Source: Lepidodermella squamata (Eukaryota; Gastrotricha). From it: 64,000 nt of DNA. Under the pieces are notes generated by a model. It was not told the origin of the DNA. It did not search any database and worked only from the letters and a program-made list of their open reading frames with translations. The stretch lies in NCBI GenBank assembly GCA_047495785.1, contig JBLDXI010000103.1, positions 1-64,000 on the forward strand, read 5' to 3'. The translations under genes and the position numbers were made by a program. This document shows, piece by piece, positions 44,373 through 54,754 of this stretch (positions within the stretch are counted from its first letter, which is position 1; each line of letters starts with the position of its first letter).

Positions 44373-46586
44373 ATGGCTGAACCACCCGCGAAAAAGGCCA
44401 GGGTTGATACCGAGTTCAAGTGTTGCGCTTGCGATACCATTTACTCGAATTGCCATAGGTTGATAAAACACACGTACGAAAAACACGCCAATTGGGCTTC
44501 TATTCCCAATTTTCGCTTTTCATGCCCGTCTTGTTTAGTCGCCTTTACTGGTATCCGCCGCTTTATTGTTCACGCTCCTTCATGCGAAAAAACGTCAGCT
44601 GTCGTAGTAGCTTCGGTTGATGAAAGTAGCACCGATCCGGCGGTGGAAATTGCGGACGCGTTTCCTTTTGCGGCCTCAGGTTCGTTGCCTCATGAGGCGC
44701 CGCATGACATCGACCCTCCAGTTTCGAAACCTAAATTCACTAATGCGCATTTTGAGAAATTCGTTGGCGAAGGCATCGATTGCTCGTTCAGCCCTCCCAC
44801 GCCGAAAACAAATGTCGAAAAAGCGTTCGACCTTGTTCTTATTCTATGCGCCGAACTTCGGCGCAAAGGTGTCGCCATGTCGTTGATCGACAAAATCGCG
44901 AGTAATTTCGTTGCTCTCGCTTCAATTTTAAGCAATGAGGAAGTTCGCCGCCAGCTTTCGTCATTATGCTCTCAAAAAAGTCGAGAAAAGTATTTAGCAT
45001 CTCGCGGCCTTTACATTGAACCCAGGGAAGTGGAACTTACCGGCGGTACTGGCTACTACATTCCATTCGAAACTTCGCTAGCTAATGTCCTTTCTCGGAA
45101 ATCGGTCCAAGATCAGATTCGAAATCCACCAGAATTTCGTGACAATTTTATGGCTGATTTTTCGCACGGTGCGTTCTATAAAAAGATTTTAGAGCAGCTA
45201 GATCAAGACCGTTGTCTAGTTATTCTATTGCACGTTGACGATTTCGGCCTAACCAACGCCATTGGCTCAGCTCGCGGCTTGCATTCCATGACCATTTTTC
45301 AGTGGCAATTAGCAAATTCACATCAGCACGTCCGCTCCACCCTTGAATCGCGCAATTTTCTCGCGGTTGCTAATTCGAAATGTTTCAAGTTGTTCGCGGC
45401 TGTGAATTGGCGAAAAATCCTCAAAAATTTCATCATGACATTGCTAGCTCTTGAGTTGACCGGCATTGAAGTCCCGAATGTTGGTGTGCTACCAGTTCGT
45501 TTCCTCGCCCTTCTAGCCGATTGTTTGGCTGCCAAACAAATTCTCGGCGTCTTCGTATGTTTCGGCGCAAAAATTCGGTCGATTTGTTGTCACTGTGGCG
45601 TGTCGGGAAAAAAAATGGGCGATTTATGTGTTGTTGAGGTGAGCTGCTCGAAAACTGGCGAGGATATTCTCCGCCAGCTTAAATTGATCGACATGGCTCC
45701 TGATCGCAAAACCCGGGCTTTCAGGAAGAAGGTTTTCAGTCTACATTTCCGGTCGCCCTTCTTCGACGTTAGCTACTTCAGCTTCAAAAATTACCTTTCC
45801 GATCCTTTTCATCTTCTTGACCAGGCAAGTTTTTTATTAATTTACAATTTACAATTTTTCTCTATTTTTTTCCAACTTCCCGAATTTATTATTATTATGA
45901 AAAATAAATGCAATTTCGGAATTATTTCATTAAAATTTGGCGAAAAAATATTTTAAAATGTTAATTTTTTTCATAGGGAATCGTCCCGCGAGAGCTGGGC
46001 TTTCTATTCCGCTGGCTGGTGTGTTCGGCCAGAAAACTTCGACCAGCTGAACTCAGCGTTGGCGAAATTCAAAGTCTTCGGCAACCAGAAGACGCTGCTG
46101 GTGAAAAATTCCGCCGGCTCGCTATCGCTTCTCAGCAAGGGTGCGGAAAATTTCGATACTATCATCCAAATCTTGGCCTTCATCAATGCCACGCTGCCAA
46201 ACGCGCTTCCGGCTAACGAGCCGCATTTGGTATCTATCAGACTGCTCGCCATTCAGTGCCAGCTAACTATGAGCCCGATCGTTGACGACGTCACGCGTCA
46301 CCAGCTTCAAGTCGTCACAACAGCGCATCACCGGGCCTTTCAAGCTGCGTACCCTGAAAAATCAGTGGTATACAAGAAGCACGCCACTCATCATTTGCCT
46401 TTGACGACCCAGTCGGAAATCAGTAGACCGAGAAATAGCGGAATGATCGAATTAAGATCGAATAAAGATCTATCAACTATGATCGTAGAAATTAGGTCAC
46501 AGCTAGACCGAGGCGACCATTCAAACAGCCCTAATCGTGTAAATTGCGTCTATACCCATAGATCGAGGCTCCTCGATCGCCAATAG
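44373..46586 (+). pseudogene. Zinc-finger transposon-encoded protein, decayed at its 3' end
   Basis: Exon 1 (44373-45824, 484 codons) is intact. It starts MAEPPAKKARV, has two C2H2-like fingers (CCACDTIYSNCHRL-KHTYEKH; CPSC...HAPSC), then LVILLHVDDFGLTNAIGSA, LALELTGIEV and a CCHCGVSG cysteine group. This order resembles a widespread, poorly characterised class of animal DNA-transposon proteins (recalled similarity). The intron begins GCAAGT after CAG and ends TTTCATAG. Exon 2 opens GIVPRELGFLFRWL, then a frameshift near 46018 is needed to reach ENFDQLNSALAKF-VFGNQK. That break suggests recent inactivation. GATCTA clusters flank the 3' side. Confidence 0.6.
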
Positions 46587-46830
46587 GTCAGATTTTGTTC
46601 AGATTCGGACAAGCCATCGCCATTATTCAGCACATGTAATTATTCCACGCAGGCCTAGCCACTTGGAGTAGGCCAGGGTCGTTTTAACAGGATCTAACCA
46701 GATCGATCTAGCCAGGGTCGACCCACAAGTAGCGATGCTCTGATTTGACCAATAACTGAGCCGCGTTCTAGCTCATCAATTTCACACACATGGATCTAAG
46801 GCGATAGATCTAGAGATGACCCACGGCAAA
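46440..46830. repeat. GATCTA/TAGATC motif cluster, first
   Basis: Many GATCTA, CTAGAC and AGATCG motifs (for example AGATCTATC, GGATCTAACCAGATCGATC, GATAGATCTAGAG) crowd this stretch directly after and overlapping the transposon gene. Such subterminal arrays are typical transposase binding zones. Confidence 0.6.
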
Positions 46831-48734
46831 TTCAGGTCATAAATTGTCTTGCTCGGTTCAAAATTGGTTTGAGTCCAGCACGTGTCGTTATGACGCAACA
46901 TTGTTACAGCAGCAGATTTCTGAACTACTTTGAGAATGAAATAAATCTCTCATTTCGCAATTCTTCAACCTAATTCGAATTTGTTATTTTTCATCATAAT
47001 TTTGGTTTGATTTTGTTGAGGCTGACTTGCTTTTTTCACTGCTATGCTAAAGGCTAAGGCTATGCTGCTACCTCAACACTCTTAGTTGATAGTCTTAGTA
47101 AACTTATTATGAAACCACATAACCGCTAAACCACGTGTAGTTTCTAGTTTTCGAACCCTAATTTAACCGACTGTGCTAAATAAACTTCAGCCACACATTT
47201 CATATTTTTAGAATTTTATCAATTTCCATGCCGATGTCACGGGCGAGAAATGGGGAATCGCAATTATCGCGGACTTCCTGCGTGGAAATTCGGCCGTAGT
47301 ACAGGCTTGAAATGACCGTCTATTTTTTCCTGAATTTTGTAAATAATTATTTTTACTTAAGATCGTTCCGTCACCTCAATTTTTTTGTGAAATCGCTTCA
47401 GGTTCAACACTGCAACACGTCAACAAGGCAGTCGTGATCTACTTGGTTTGTTATTTGTTCCGAAAATTCCACCTTAATTGTTGAAGCTACCTCATATAGG
47501 ATTGCTAGTATCCTGTCGAACCTGCCTCACAAGGCTGACTGGTAAACGGCCGAAGACATCGTCAATTTCGGTATGTCATCCATCATCCAATGCCGAGTCT
47601 CAGTTACAAGATTGTATGAAAACCAACTGCGCGGTAAGAAAATTACCTGCCTGTAAAATGTAGTTGAAAAACAAAAAAAATTGGTGAAATTTCAACAAAA
47701 TTATTAGGATCCTGAAATAATTTGTAAAGTTAACCTTTAATGCTCTCGTAGAATTTTCTGAGGCCAAGATTGTTTACCAATGATACGAAAGTTTCCGCTA
47801 TCCAATTTAGATGAATTACGCATTTATGAAGCAAAAATCAAAATTTTCAATTTTAATCAACAATTTTTTTTAATTTCCTGATTTTCAATTTTCAGAGAAG
47901 GAAGAAAATTTGGAATTCGAAACAATTATCGAGCGATTGTGGCTAAAAACTGCGGCTATCGGCTGGTTAGCAAAAAATATTTTCTGAAATTCTCATGTAA
48001 TTATTTCATTTTATTTTTTCCCCTGAAGCTTCAGCAATTTTCGCCGAATACTAATCGTTTGTCGAATTCAACCACCGTGAAATCGTGAGGGTAAGAAAAA
48101 TGAATTTTTAACAATATTTTGTTTTATGGTATCAGCAATAATAAAAAATTCAAGTTATTATTTTTTTCTAAATTGGTTCACAATTTTTGGCGAATTTCAA
48201 CCCGAATCTCGATCGACGTGAAAATGGTAAGACAATTTTGCAGCTATTTTTTTATTTATTTTTAGGAAAAATGTTTAGGTACCAAGATTCACCGTGCCAA
48301 GATAACGTGCTAAATTGCCTTATCGCCGATTTAATTTGAGCTCCCATTTCAGGTAAGACCCCTGATTATAGCGAAAAATGCGATTCTCATCTTCAATTTA
48401 TTTTCAGAGATGGAAGTTTGAAGATTTTCGCTTGACTGAAGCCGCGAATGACGAGTGACGACGACAAGGCGAAATAACTCGATTCAATTTCAACAATTCC
48501 AGGAACCAAGTCGTAGCCGGCTCGAAATTTCAAGCAGAGAGACATTATTTTTAATATTTATGTGATTTGTGATCAATTGCTTCATCGTGATAATAAGAAT
48601 TGATTATTGCTTAATGTTTTTAAATAAATAAATGAAATTATTGGAATAATTGCTTCCTATGAGGGTAACTGAAGCAAGTGGAGGAACAGCTGGGGCAAGC
48701 CGTGATTCATGCGGGCAGTTCAAGCCGGTATTAT
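46831..48734. other. AT-rich region between the GATCTA clusters, no gene seen
   Basis: Only short frames. It may be the interior of a transposon remnant. Confidence 0.45.
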
Positions 48735-48915
48735 GAACTAGATCTACGCACGATCTAATCGCGAAAATTTAGATCTACCGCCGGTCTATCCATCAGGATC
48801 TATCCGCCGTCTAGGTAGTCGCTAGCTAGATCTACCCCAGTGTCATTTTTCGCATCCCACACGATCTATCCAGATAGACCCAATAATAGCGGTTAGGGTC
48901 TAGCTAGGATCTATT
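48735..48915. repeat. GATCTA/TAGATC motif cluster, second
   Basis: At least seven close variants occur within 180 bases (CTAGATCTACGC, GATCTAATCG, TTAGATCTACCG, GGATCTATCCG, CTAGATCTACCC, CGATCTATCCAG, AGGATCTATT). It likely belongs to the same element as the first cluster. Confidence 0.65.
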
Positions 48916-49030
48916 TTTTTACGACTGGGGATGCTCGATTTCGGCCCTGCTCGTTATTATTCGTGCGCGAGGTACATTTTCGCCCGGCTTATTATTATTC
49001 AATATCACTATTCGATCACAAAAACACAAT

Positions 49031-49828
49031 TTAAACAATTTTCTTTATAGGTTCGAGAATTTCTACGCCGATTTGAGGCGCGTTAATTTTGGCAAGTACT
49101 TTGCGAGCGTCTTCTGACGTTGGGCGGATACCGCAGACGTAGTTGATGTAGTCCGCCGTATCGAGACCTGCTGCTAAGCAGCGCTCGCCATAGCGTTTGA
49201 AGGCACCAAGGAAGACATCCTCAATGGAGTCGACTCCGGCGTAAGCGATGACGTCAATTACTTCCGTTTCGAAGGGCAGATCAAACAAGGCTCGAAGGCA
49301 GTGGGCTTGGATTTCCATCAGTTTTCCAACCGAGGAGGGCGCAAGGCAACGAAGGGCTGGGGCTCCATAGGCAATCAAGGACTCCAGGACTGTTTTATAA
49401 AAGAGCACACAAAGGTTTTTAGGCAAAACATGCCGCTTGGCCAGGGCGTAGAGGGCGCCAAGGCGAGGCTTCAGTTTTGAGGCAATTATTTCAAGATGGT
49501 AATTCCAACTTAGCTGGGGTGTGAGGTAAATCCCGAGGTAGCGTGCGCGGTTGACCTGAGGCAGGGGCTGGCCATATAGCTCAAAGCGTACTTCAGGAGG
49601 CGAGTTGCCATATCTACCGAAGACGATCACTTCACACTTTCCCGGACTTAAGCGAAGCCGCCATTTGTTGCACCAGACTTCGATTGAGCGTAGGCGCTTT
49701 CTTAGCCTCGCGACGCTGGCTGCAATCGAGTAGCCGAAGGCCCATATTAGGGAGTCGTCAGCAAATGTGCCTTTTGCGACAGATCTGGTGGCGTCTTGCG
49801 GCGAGGAACCTTTTGGCTGAATGTCCAT
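49031..49828 (-). mobile_element. 5'-truncated non-LTR retrotransposon (RT domain, FADD box)
   Basis: An open frame of 265 residues begins near KGTFADDSLIWAFGY, the catalytic box of LINE reverse transcriptases. It continues KWRLRLSPGKCEVIVFG, ARYLGIYLTPQLSWNYH and KTVLESLIAYGAPAL, the usual downstream order. The frame is intact to its stop, but the endonuclease and first half of RT are missing. The YADD fragment at 28.2 kb is from a different element. Confidence 0.9.
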
Positions 49829-50278
49829 GTCATGAAAGATAAAAGATTAGTTTTTGATGAACTCTCAATTTCTATGTAGGAAATTTGCCTCAACTGCGGC
49901 AGCGGAGTAATTGTCCCGGAGATTCAGGTGCGCCTTGGTTGCGACAATCGATAAGCCCATTCTAGGAGCCGGCCCTCGATGGACCTTAATGGACTGACCA
50001 GCTTTGGCAGGGAACCTTGTGGCTATAGACACTTTGCTGTTGCTTCTCGTATAACGAACGATTTGGTCGAATGGATCAAAACTGTGGCGATGGAGTTTGA
50101 AAGTCCTTAAACGCTTATGAATCTGAAATCTGAAAGCTATTAAAAGCGCGTTGAAGTTGTTCAATTTTTTAAAAATTGAGACGATTCTTCACTTTATCGA
50201 TTAAATTTATTATGGATTATTTTTTCCGCGCAGAATCAAAAGTCATTCTTTCAGGTGGCTGGTTCAGTCTTCTCGTTT
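49829..50278. other. Upstream of the LINE fragment, no gene assigned
   Basis: A 99-codon minus-strand frame (49865-50164) with VHRGPAPRMGLSIVATK exists, but I cannot tie it to the LINE or to a protein family. Confidence 0.35.
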
Positions 50279-50356
50279 ATGAATAATTTTATCGACACCT
50301 ACCAATCTTGCGATATATATATCGCAAGATTGGTAGGTGTCGATAAAATTATTCAT
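50279..50356. repeat. Perfect 78-bp palindrome without spacer
   Basis: The 39-base half from 50279 is followed immediately by its exact complement; the centre is within CGATATATATATCG. It abuts another palindrome at 50357. Confidence 0.97.
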
Positions 50357-50423
50357 GAAAGTTTAATTTATGCTCATTTCAGCTGCCGACTCGGCAGCTG
50401 AAATGAGCATAAATTAAACTTTC
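50357..50423. repeat. Perfect 67-bp palindrome, one-base centre
   Basis: Thirty-three-base arms around C50390. It directly adjoins the 78-bp palindrome, and both sit just upstream of the protease promoter. Confidence 0.97.
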
Positions 50424-50445
50424 CACAAAAGAGAGGTTACTGCTT

Positions 50446-50451
50446 TATAAG
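50446..50451 (+). promoter_or_regulatory. TATA-box candidate for the 50.5-kb protease
   Basis: TATAAG lies 50 bases before the ATG and 22 bases after the palindrome pair, a plausible distance for a short 5' leader. Confidence 0.4.
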
Positions 50452-50500
50452 TATAGCTATCTCTAGAATCTAGCTGAAGTATCTCATTACTACTACAGAA

Positions 50501-51716
50501 ATGAAAGTTACTGTCCTAGTATTCTGTGGCTTAGCCATTGCAGTTTTATCGAATCGACAAGTCTCTGGACAAAGCGATGGAGTTCACAGGCTGTTTTCAC
50601 ATTGGAATGCAACCAGGACGCAGTTTTACATTGGTGGACCCAGTAGGCGAATCGCCCCGCGTCGACCGGGTGAGTGGCTAGATGCATTCTCAAAAGATTA
50701 CTGCGGCTTCGGTAACCTGAACCAACAACTACGGATCGTCGGTGGTTCAGATGCAAATATCTACGACTACCCTTACAATGTGTTACTCAAGTAAGACATC
50801 GTGGAAATCTCTAAACCCTGCAACTATGCCGTCATTTTCACTTTTCATAGAACTTTAAGTCATAAAGGAAAAACGTTTACTTGTGGGGGTGCATTATTAG
50901 ATCGCGAATGGATACTAACAGCGGCACATTGTGTTGAAACTTCGAGAGCCCTAGCCTACCTAGGCGCTCAGTACCAGTCAATTGACCGTCTGAGGCCTTC
51001 ATCGGCCGATGGCAAAGCTGTTGTGCCAAGAAACGTTAACCGCATATTTCGACATCCAAATTACAAGCCATACGATACGGATTATGACTATGCCTTGCTT
51101 AGAATAGGTAACGCGAAATCACATTTTGAAATAAGAGTTTAAATAATTTCTGAGTAGAACCATTAGCGGAGTATACGGACTATTACTCACCGATATGCAT
51201 GTTCGAACGAGGAACGCCTAGCTTCGCAGGAGTGCTTGTAGTAGCAACAGGTTTTGGCCAGCGTGGAGCAGAAAATAAATCGAGCGAAAGGTTACAAAAG
51301 CTCTCGCGGAATGTAATGTCTAACGAGGTAAGCAACATAACTGCTGTATATCGCAATTTGATGTTTTCATTATTTTCAGGATTGCGTTTCCTTTTACGGA
51401 AACATTAACAAAGAATCAGTAAGTTTTAGTCACGCTCCATTCTTGTTCACCCCGATTCTATTCGAAGATGGTTTGCATTAACTCATACTCTGGCCGTGGG
51501 ATTTGTGGCGGAGATTCGGGCGGCCCATGGGCAACAGTCGCTGAGCCATTCTCAGGATCAGGAAAACGTTCTACCTTAGTTGCATTGACCAGTTTGGGCC
51601 CACGGGAGTGCGGCAGCCGGCCAGATGTTGGCGCGCGAATGACAGATAGCATTATTTCCTGGATCAAGGGAGTCGTTTCCAAGAACAACAATCAGTGGTC
51701 CAGACTTCATTGGTGA
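50501..51716 (+). CDS. Secreted S1 serine protease with Gly189/Asp226 pocket (brachyurin-like)
   Basis: Exons 50501-50790, 50851-51107, 51167-51327, 51380-51418 and 51468-51716 give 331 residues. Signal peptide (MKVTVLVFCGLAIAVLS), propeptide with LDAFSKDYCG, activation site RIVGG, triad LTAAHC, YDYALLRI and GGDSGGPW. Position 189 is Gly (GIC before GGDSGG), so classical trypsin specificity is not expected. RPDVGARM places Asp at 226, the Gly189/Asp226 arrangement known from crab collagenases (brachyurins), which have broad specificity. The enzyme is presumably secreted for digestion or another extracellular role. Intron positions are the same as in the 41.5-kb gene. Confidence 0.92.
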
Positions 51717-52483
51717 AGCTCTTTCGGTTGTTTTTTTGCTTGGAAGGAAATAACATTGCATAAAAATATACTGTGAGTGTTTTGTTAACAGACACATCTC
51801 TTCTTGAGATCAAAATTGTACAAACATGTATGCCACACGTCAATAAGGTTTACTTGATAGTAAAATGAAATCGTCAGGCTTTGGAACTTTAAACAATTCA
51901 AACGACCAGTTCTTCGGTCCTTGTGAGTAAATGCTATCTGACCTGGGTAAGAAAGAAACTTTGCGCAGTGGTTTTGATTGTTTTCTCCCCCGAATGATTC
52001 TCGAATGATGTTAAGTTGTCATATTTGTAGTTTGAATAGACCTTAATACCATTGATAGCATATGATTTCATTGTTGAGCCATTATCGACAGTGTGCGCAG
52101 TAGGATCATGTAACTGATGTGTTTTACAGTACCCAGTCGAAAAACCCAAAGCCCAAAGGTTCCCACGAGTTGTTTTTTCACCAGCCCTCTGTTTGGAATA
52201 CCGGAGCTGGGGTTTCGCGACACTTCAGCACACATGGATCGTTCTTTGTCGAACGCGGCATCGCTTACCTGGATTCATTTCATCGAACTGTCTACAGGCT
52301 CTCGACGGCCAATGAAAGTGCGGGAAGCCATGTTCGCTTCATTGATTTCAAAAATTATGATCTTGGGACATAAAGGATGTTTATTACTTGTCTAGACATG
52401 CGAATGCTGTTGTCAGTACTTATGGAGCGCCAATATAACACTATTCGCCTCGAGAACTCTCAAATATTTTAAGATTCCAACTC
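51717..52483. other. Intergenic, conserved upstream block of A2
   Basis: No gene. About 52260-52400 resembles the regions before A1 and A3 (CGCTTACCTGGATTCATTTC, then TTATGATCTTGGGACA and GTCTAGACATGCG). Confidence 0.55.
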
Positions 52484-52796
52484 ATGGAAATTTTGAGTTG
52501 CTGTTGTTGCGGTTGTTGCTCGATACTTATGTATTGCGTGGCTGTATCGTGCTGTGAATCGTCTCAAGCTGCAGACAGTGATTCCGATGATGAATCGAGC
52601 GTCGATGCTCAAGAGGAATTGAAACCGGAAGAATACTCTGGTAGAGGCCTCTACACAGATGACTGGGATCTTTATCGCATCAATGAAAACGCTGAATTCT
52701 TGCAAGTTTTTCATCCCCTTTTGTTTTCCCCTATCAAGTAACACCGATTATAATTGCAGGCCAGGGTATCAGCAAGAATTCGTCATACGAAGTTAG
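52484..52796 (+). CDS. Small secreted peptide, family A (A2), with GC-AG intron
   Basis: Exons 52484-52701 and 52760-52796 encode 84 residues. The N-terminus is divergent and cysteine-rich (MEILSCCCCGCCSILMY) but ends in VAVSCCES like its relatives. The acidic SSVDAQEELKPEEYSGRG core is conserved, and exon 2 gives PGYQQEFVIRS. The donor is GCAAGT at exactly the position where A3 has GTAAGT; only this splice restores the family C-terminus. Without splicing the frame reads on to a TAA 39 bases later. The function is unknown. Confidence 0.68.
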
Positions 52797-53060
52797 GGAA
52801 TGGAGAAGCTCGGAACGTAGAAGGAGCAGAGCGTTAATCGTGAAAATACAGATATCATTCCGATGCTATGAATAAGATCGATGGGCAATCAATGAAAAGC
52901 GGATTTATGACCGCTCTATTTTTCTTCAAATCGATCTCTCCAAAGGGCTCGTTTCTAGACAGACGCCTTATGAGGCTCATTGCGAAATTTAAAATCTGGC
53001 TTCATTTGGGCTGATTTGGTCCAGACTCTCGTTATATTTCCGAGCCAAGTACAACAATTA

Positions 53061-53225
53061 CCCATGGGCAGCAGTTGCCGAGACATTTCCCGGAGCAGGG
53101 AAACGATCTACCTTAGTTGCATAGACCAGTTAGGGCTCAGAGGATTGCGCCAGCAAGCAGCTGTTGGCGCGCGGATGACAGATAGCGTTATTTCCCGGAT
53201 CAAGGGAGTCGTTTCCAAGAACACC
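53061..53225 (+). pseudogene. Relic of a protease last exon
   Basis: CCATGGGCAGCAGTTGCCGA through GTTGGCGCGCGGATGACAGA and GGGAGTCGTTTCCAAGAAC closely matches the last exon of the 50.5-kb protease, but the GDSGG start is gone and stops occur (GTTGCATAGACC). It lies between A2 and A3 and shows that the duplicated unit included the protease tail. Confidence 0.85.
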
Positions 53226-53558
53226 AGCTTATTTTGGTTTTTATGTAATTATTTTTGCGCGGCAAGGATATTTACCAAATGGTTCGCCCAGCGTAGTATC
53301 GCTTGCCTAGATTCATTTCATCGAAATGTGTATACAGGTATGAAATCCTTAATTCACTGCAAATGAAAGTGAGGCATAAAGCACTTCATTGTTTTCGAAA
53401 GTTATGATTCTAGGACAATAATAACATGGATTATACAGCATGTCTAGACGTGCGGTATAATTTTCTCGGTATTTATGGAGCACTACCAATAAAAAAGACT
53501 TATTGGTAATATTTTTTCTGTACAAATTCTCAAATATTTGCAATTCAAACCAAGAGTC

Positions 53559-53877
53559 ATGCATTTTATGGGTGTTTTTTGTCTCTCGATCCTTACGTTT
53601 TCCGCGGCTGTATCGTGCTGCCGACCGTGCCGTGCCACAGAGATTCCATCATTAAATTTCGACGAGGACATGCTTGTCGACGATCAAGAATTGAAACCGG
53701 ACGAATACCCTGGTAGAAGCATCAAAACCAATGACTGGGATCCTAATCCCATCCACGAAAAAGGTCAAAAAGGAGAATTCGTGTAAGTTTCTTGCCTTTA
53801 TTATTTATTATTATTCCCTACCAAGTACCACCGATTACAATTGCAGGGCAGGGCATCAACAAGAATTTGCTCTCTGA
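53559..53877 (+). CDS. Small secreted peptide, family A (A3)
   Basis: Exons 53559-53782 and 53847-53877 (GTAAGT donor, TTGCAG acceptor) give 84 residues. The signal peptide MHFMGVFCLSILTFSAAVSC is nearly the same as in A1. It is followed by CRPCRA, FDEDMLVDDQELKPDEYPGR and the second-exon tail AGHQQEFAL. It precedes receptor 2 just as A1 precedes receptor 1. Confidence 0.76.
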
Positions 53878-54754
53878 AGTTTGAGAAAAGAGAAGCTTTG
53901 ACCGGAACAGAGCGTTTATCGTGAAAATAAAGATCTGACGAATTCATTTCGACACGCAATTTTCAAAATCGATGAAAATTACATTTACTATTGTTTCATC
54001 CCATCAACCTCTCCAAATGGCTCGGTACCAGTCAGAAGCTGTACCAGGGTCATTCAGAAAGGAATCCCACTTCATTCGTGTTAGCCCAGACTCTCGCTAT
54101 ACTTCCGAGCCGGATACAATAAAAATAAGCCTTGTCAATTGAGTCTAGAGACGTTCGAATATCTATTTCCAGGAGCCAGGGGGATCCCTACATTCTGCTC
54201 GATGAAAACAGGTGGTGAGAGAAGTTCAATCAATCAACGATTGATGCGGGCTGCTGGGACAAAAGCATGCCTCATGCCTCATTAACTAGCCCTGGAAAAG
54301 CTGACTATTTAGGGCATCAAGTCCGTTGACAACAACAAAGAAATGCTCTGTCGATTATTTGAAATTACGCCGATTAGACAAAATACACGGAATTAGGTTA
54401 TTTATAACGTGAACTTTAATCAATTCCAGATTGCAACGCAAACTCTGCGAAACAAGCGAAACGAGCGTCTCCCAGACAGCTGCTTTGCGGTAATTAGTTG
54501 AACATCTCGCAAGGCGAGGTGAGTGCATAAGAGTCGCATTTTTCATGATTTTGCCTCTCGTGTTTCTTTCTACCTGACAATTTTTGCTACTGATTTAATC
54601 AATGTTAAAATGTAAATGATGTTAACCCCGCGTAATAATTGCCGTTCACTCTCAGGTATTATATTATTTGAAACCTGATCTTTAGTCCAAAAAGGCCTTT
54701 TCCCAGCGCGAAGTCTAGCCTTCGCCTAAGTTTATCACTAGTTCAAAATTGTTA
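53878..54754. other. Spacer between A3 and receptor 2
   Basis: No gene. AGACTCTCGCTATACTTCCG (about 54090) repeats a stretch near 53028, further evidence of local duplication. Confidence 0.5.
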
